DNA of 8,289 bases from contig USHP01000068.1 in assembly GCA_900554625.1 (NCBI GenBank), positions 1 through 8,289 on the forward strand, written 5' to 3'. The DNA comes from an uncultured Eubacteriales bacterium. GTDB lineage: Bacteria > Bacillota > Clostridia > Oscillospirales > Oscillospiraceae. The notes beneath the pieces are model-generated. The model searched no databases and had not been told where the DNA came from. It worked only from the letters and a program-made list of their open reading frames with translations. Position numbers and translations under genes: made by a program. This document shows, one piece after another, positions 6,164 through 8,289 of this stretch (positions are counted from its first letter, which is position 1; every line of letters starts with the position of its first letter).

Positions 6164-7510
6164 TCACCCTTTTACCGGAGCGGCGCCCAGGTATTCTTCC
6201 AGGCACAGCCCGGAATCCTTCAAGTCCAGGGCAACCTCTTTGCCCACATAGCGGAAATGCCAGGGCTCATCAATGATACCGGTGTAGTACTCCTTATCGG
6301 AACGATAGCGTACAATGAAACCGTAATCCCAGCAGTGCTCCTGAAACCAGACCACGGCTTCGTCGCCCAGCAGGTCTACCGCCAGACCCAGATGATGTTC
6401 GCTGGTACCGGGCACAGCTACAGTTTCCAGAGCCTTGTCCCGGGCCTGGGAAAAGTCCATGTCCAGATTTTCCATATATTCCTGAGTACGGTTTTCCAGA
6501 ATGGTGGTCTGCTCCTTCACAGTCCGGTAGGCGGAGTTGAAGATATAGTCGATGCCGGCGTTATTGCAGTCTTGCAGCATCTGCACCAGGGCGTCATAGC
6601 AGCGCTGATCCACATCGTGGTAATCCACCACGTTCACAAGCTCCAGCTGATAGTCGGCAGGAACCGGATTGCGGGCGTTGACCAGAATCACGTCGATGCC
6701 CTTGGGGGTAAAATAGTGGGTTCTTCCGTCGATGACCGCAGGCCCTACGGCGGCGGAACCATCCTCTGTCAGATAGTACCGATACTGCCCCTGTTGAAGC
6801 CAGCCCCGGGCCATCCATCCGGACTCGTCAAAATAGTATCGTTTCCCGTCGATTTCCTGCCAGCCCACAACCATGGGACCTTCGGAGGAGAAGTAGCGTG
6901 TACCTTCTTCCGTTTCCTCCCAGCCAGTGCGCATTTTTCCGTCTTCCTGGAAGCAGTAAATCTCCTCGCCCAAGGTGGTAACGCCCGTTGCCAGGATTCC
7001 CTCGGAATCAAAATAGTACCGTCCCTCTTCCAGATTCAAAAATCCGGTATACATAATACCGTCGGCGTCAAAGAAATAACGGTTTCCTTCGATATCTTTC
7101 CATCCGGTGACCAGAATGCCTTGATCCAGATAGTATCGAAAATCATCCAGCCAAAGCCAGCCTTCCACCATGGTGCCGTTGCCGCCGAAGTAGTAGGTGT
7201 TCCCATCCAATTCCTGCCAGCCGGTGGCCATGACACCAGAGGGGTCAAAGTAGTAGGTAGTGCCGTCAATCCCCTGAAAACCGGTATAGGGCGTACCGTC
7301 GTTGTGGAGAAAGTAGCGCTGCTGTTCCAGTTCCAGCCAGCCGGAAACCGGATCACCGTAGAAATCCCGGTAGTAGCGCACACCTTCCTCTTCCACCCAG
7401 CCGCTGCGGTCTACGAAATTTTCATACCAATACCAGCCGCCCGCTGTGGAAACAAGAATTGCGGCGCACAGAATCCCAATTGGCAGAATTTGCCGGATTT
7501 TCTCTTTCAT
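6164..7510 (-). CDS. VanY-type D,D-carboxypeptidase with N-terminal wall-binding repeats
   Basis: Predicted zinc peptidase (M15B/VanY, PF02557) that removes the terminal D-Ala from peptidoglycan stem peptides outside the membrane. It has 448 residues. Residues 8-28 form a signal or anchor helix; STA at 21-23 is a possible signal peptidase site. About twelve 20-residue aromatic repeats (37-274) follow, then the catalytic domain (about 275-440). Zinc ligands are His372 and Asp379 in SEHHLGLAVD and His418 in EPWH, with Glu415 as general base and Arg329 in SAYR for substrate binding; all are present. GGAGG lies 6 bases before the ATG, and a promoter with -10 TATAAT lies upstream. It is monocistronic, divergent from a glycosyltransferase gene. 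It probably tailors wall crosslinking; glycopeptide resistance is not implied because no vanH/A/X genes are seen. Family is confident. Confidence 0.94.
   Translation of the reverse strand: MKEKIRQILPIGILCAAILVSTAGGWYWYENFVDRSGWVEEEGVRYYRDFYGDPVSGWLELEQQRYFLHNDGTPYTGFQGIDGTTYYFDPSGVMATGWQELDGNTYYFGGNGTMVEGWLWLDDFRYYLDQGILVTGWKDIEGNRYFFDADGIMYTGFLNLEEGRYYFDSEGILATGVTTLGEEIYCFQEDGKMRTGWEETEEGTRYFSSEGPMVVGWQEIDGKRYYFDESGWMARGWLQQGQYRYYLTEDGSAAVGPAVIDGRTHYFTPKGIDVILVNARNPVPADYQLELVNVVDYHDVDQRCYDALVQMLQDCNNAGIDYIFNSAYRTVKEQTTILENRTQEYMENLDMDFSQARDKALETVAVPGTSEHHLGLAVDLLGDEAVVWFQEHCWDYGFIVRYRSDKEYYTGIIDEPWHFRYVGKEVALDLKDSGLCLEEYLGAAPVKG
6689..7402 (-). repeat. About twelve tandem cell-wall-binding repeats within the carboxypeptidase
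   Basis: Encodes residues 37-274 as units of 19-20 residues with the pattern GW-x(3)-DG-x-x-YYF-x-x-x-G-x-M-x-T, for example GWQELDGNTYYFGGNGTMVE and GWQEIDGKRYYFDESGWMAR. These resemble PF01473/PF19127 choline- or glucan-binding repeats. The middle aromatic is usually TYY or RYY rather than the WYY of classical choline boxes. The first unit is irregular, and the eighth, eleventh and twelfth are degenerate. Likely role: holding the enzyme on wall polymer. Confidence 0.88.
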
Positions 7511-7516
7511 TTCCAG

Positions 7517-7521
7517 CCTCC
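7517..7521 (-). promoter_or_regulatory. Ribosome binding site of the carboxypeptidase gene
   Basis: GGAGG on the minus strand lies 6 bases before the ATG at 7510 and confirms that start. Confidence 0.88.
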
Positions 7522-7539
7522 CCGGAAGTACTTGGTGAA

Positions 7540-7568
7540 ATTATAACCCGAATTATGCCGGAATGCAA
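7540..7568 (-). promoter_or_regulatory. Promoter of the carboxypeptidase gene
   Basis: On the minus strand a weak -35 TTGCAT (7563-7568), a 17-base spacer and a perfect -10 TATAAT (7540-7545). Transcription should begin near 7533, giving a leader of about 23 bases. The spacer overlaps one copy of a 13-bp repeat also found in the divergent promoter. Confidence 0.75.
7552..7564 (+). repeat. 13-bp direct repeat, copy 1 (carboxypeptidase promoter)
   Basis: ATTATGCCGGAAT matches copy 2 at 12 of 13 bases, 96 bases away. It is a near-palindrome around CCGG and lies across the spacer and -35 edge of the minus-strand promoter. It may be a shared operator; evidence is positional. Confidence 0.5.
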
Positions 7569-7642
7569 CCCATGACCAAAACGGGAAAGAGAATTCACAA
7601 CCCCTAAGGGAAATGATAGGAAAAACTTAAGAAGTTTGCCAG

Positions 7643-7670
7643 TAGAAATTTTGCCGGAATCTGGTATAAT
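7643..7670 (+). promoter_or_regulatory. Promoter of the glycosyltransferase gene
   Basis: A perfect extended -10, TGGTATAAT (7662-7670), with a moderate -35 TAGAAA (7643-7648) at 16 bases. The predicted start is near 7676 and the leader about 57 bases. A better-looking TTGCCA (7636-7641) is 23 bases away, which is too far. The 222-base gap between the divergent genes holds this promoter, its minus-strand counterpart and a 13-bp repeat pair. Confidence 0.78.
7648..7660 (+). repeat. 13-bp direct repeat, copy 2 (glycosyltransferase promoter)
   Basis: ATTTTGCCGGAAT overlaps the last -35 base and fills most of the spacer of the glycosyltransferase promoter. It differs from copy 1 (7552-7564) at one position. 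A protein bound here would cover the RNA polymerase contact region. Confidence 0.5.
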
Positions 7671-7718
7671 AGAACCAAAACAGGATTTCTTTCCCGGTAT
7701 AGAGCTGAAAATGGATAC

Positions 7719-7723
7719 GGAGG
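7719..7723 (+). promoter_or_regulatory. Ribosome binding site fixing the glycosyltransferase start
   Basis: GGAGG lies 9 bases before ATG 7733. The in-frame ATG at 7724 directly abuts it and is therefore unlikely to be used. Confidence 0.82.
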
Positions 7724-7732
7724 ATGATACTC

Positions 7733-8289
7733 ATGGCATCCCAGGAAACCAAATTGAAAATTCTGATCACCACGGATTTGTTCACGACGGAAACCAACGG
7801 CGTGGTAACGTCGGTGAAAAATCTGTTCGATCAACTCACGGCCAAAGGGCACGATGTGCGGATTCTGACCATATCGGATAGCTTCCATTCCCACAAGGAG
7901 GGGGCGGTGTATTATGTCCGCTCGGTGCCGCTGAAAGGGGTGTATCCCGATCTGCGGATGCCCACAACCTACCGCAGCCGTTTGATTCAGGAAATCATTG
8001 ACTGGAAGCCGGACGTGGTGCACAGCCAGTGTGAATTTTTCAGTTTCCAGTTCGCGGCCCGCATTTCCCGGATCACCGGCGCGCCCATTGTTCATACCTA
8101 TCATACCTTGTATGAGCAATATCTGACCTCCTATGTAGTGCCCAGTAAGCGGCTGGGAGAGTTTGTGGCGAAGATGTTCTCCCGGAACCGGCTGCGCAAT
8201 GTGAAAACCCTGGTTGCCCCCACCCTGAAGGTGGAAAATGCCCTTCAAGGTTACGGGCTGCACGCACCCATCAGCGTGGTGCCCAGCGG
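7733..8289 (+). CDS. GT4 glycosyltransferase, diacylglycerol glucosyltransferase-like (3' partial)
   Basis: Likely transfers a sugar from a nucleotide donor to diacylglycerol, making a membrane glycolipid that can anchor lipoteichoic acid; acts at the inner face of the membrane. The frame is open from the ATG to the window end, giving 185 residues, about half of a normal GT4 protein. It is the N-terminal acceptor-side Rossmann domain of the GT-B fold: ILITTDLFTTETNGVVTSV (10-28) with the NGV glycine loop, DWKPDVVHSQCEF (90-102), and PIVHTYHTLYEQYL (118-131) with the family's HTYHT. These match bacterial diacylglycerol 3-glucosyltransferase-like proteins. The donor-binding C-terminal domain, including the EX7E region, lies outside the window. 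GGAGG decides the start. It has its own extended -10 promoter, divergent from the wall carboxypeptidase. Acceptor specificity is inferred; another GT4 role is possible. Confidence 0.88.
   Translation, partial: MASQETKLKILITTDLFTTETNGVVTSVKNLFDQLTAKGHDVRILTISDSFHSHKEGAVYYVRSVPLKGVYPDLRMPTTYRSRLIQEIIDWKPDVVHSQCEFFSFQFAARISRITGAPIVHTYHTLYEQYLTSYVVPSKRLGEFVAKMFSRNRLRNVKTLVAPTLKVENALQGYGLHAPISVVPS

Noticed and set aside
6164..7510. Glycopeptide resistance gene
   Set aside because: The catalytic domain is VanY-type, but no vanS/R, vanH, ligase or vanX gene is nearby. The repeat-bearing form fits ordinary wall maintenance.
6110..7546. 478-codon open frame on the plus strand covering the whole carboxypeptidase gene
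   Set aside because: It is antisense to a gene with intact catalytic motifs, a ribosome binding site and a promoter. Its protein has no recognisable domain and it starts inside the terminator stem. Few antisense stops are expected from this codon bias.
7636..7881. 81-codon plus-strand frame over the glycosyltransferase start
   Set aside because: It begins upstream of the predicted -10. The other frame from 7733 gives a clear GT4 N-terminus with a proper ribosome binding site.

Overview
The window looks like chromosomal DNA of an anaerobic, GC-rich Gram-positive bacterium of the Clostridia, plausibly a gut Oscillospiraceae or relative. This is inferred from four things: an Hnd-type [FeFe] hydrogenase, strong GGAGG ribosome binding sites, a Firmicutes-style ECF sigma/anti-sigma pair, and a Gram-positive wall enzyme with cell-wall-binding repeats. 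No species can be named from the sequence alone.

Layout. (1) Bases 2-1528 (+): most of an [FeFe] hydrogenase large subunit, cut at its N-terminus by the window edge and closed by a strong intrinsic terminator. (2) 1736-3077 (+): a two-gene unit encoding an ECF sigma factor and a membrane-anchored putative anti-sigma factor, followed by its own terminator. The outer part of the anti-sigma factor resembles peptidoglycan-binding AMIN and SPOR folds. (3) 3162-6097 (+): a regulated promoter region, then a lipoprotein, a permease and an ATPase forming a complete ABC importer of the TrpXYZ-like (PF04392) group. It ends at a terminator shared with the converging gene. (4) 6164-7510 (-): a VanY-type D,D-carboxypeptidase with about twelve 20-residue wall-binding repeats. 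(5) 7733-8289 (+): the start of a GT4 glycosyltransferase of the diacylglycerol glucosyltransferase type, running off the end of the window and divergently transcribed from the carboxypeptidase.

How the parts fit. The hydrogenase disposes of reductant as H2. The sigma/anti-sigma pair, the carboxypeptidase and the glycolipid-type glycosyltransferase all point to the cell envelope, and the last two may share control: a 13-bp near-identical sequence lies in the -35/-10 spacer of both divergent promoters. The importer has an excellent extended -10 promoter flanked by several inverted repeats but no long leader, so a transcription factor is more likely than a riboswitch or T-box.

I see no tRNA, rRNA, CRISPR array, insertion sequence or phage gene. 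Most of the window is recognisable families. The parts least explained by known annotation are the anti-sigma sensor architecture and the short operator-like repeats. I found no clear evidence of a wholly new multi-gene system.
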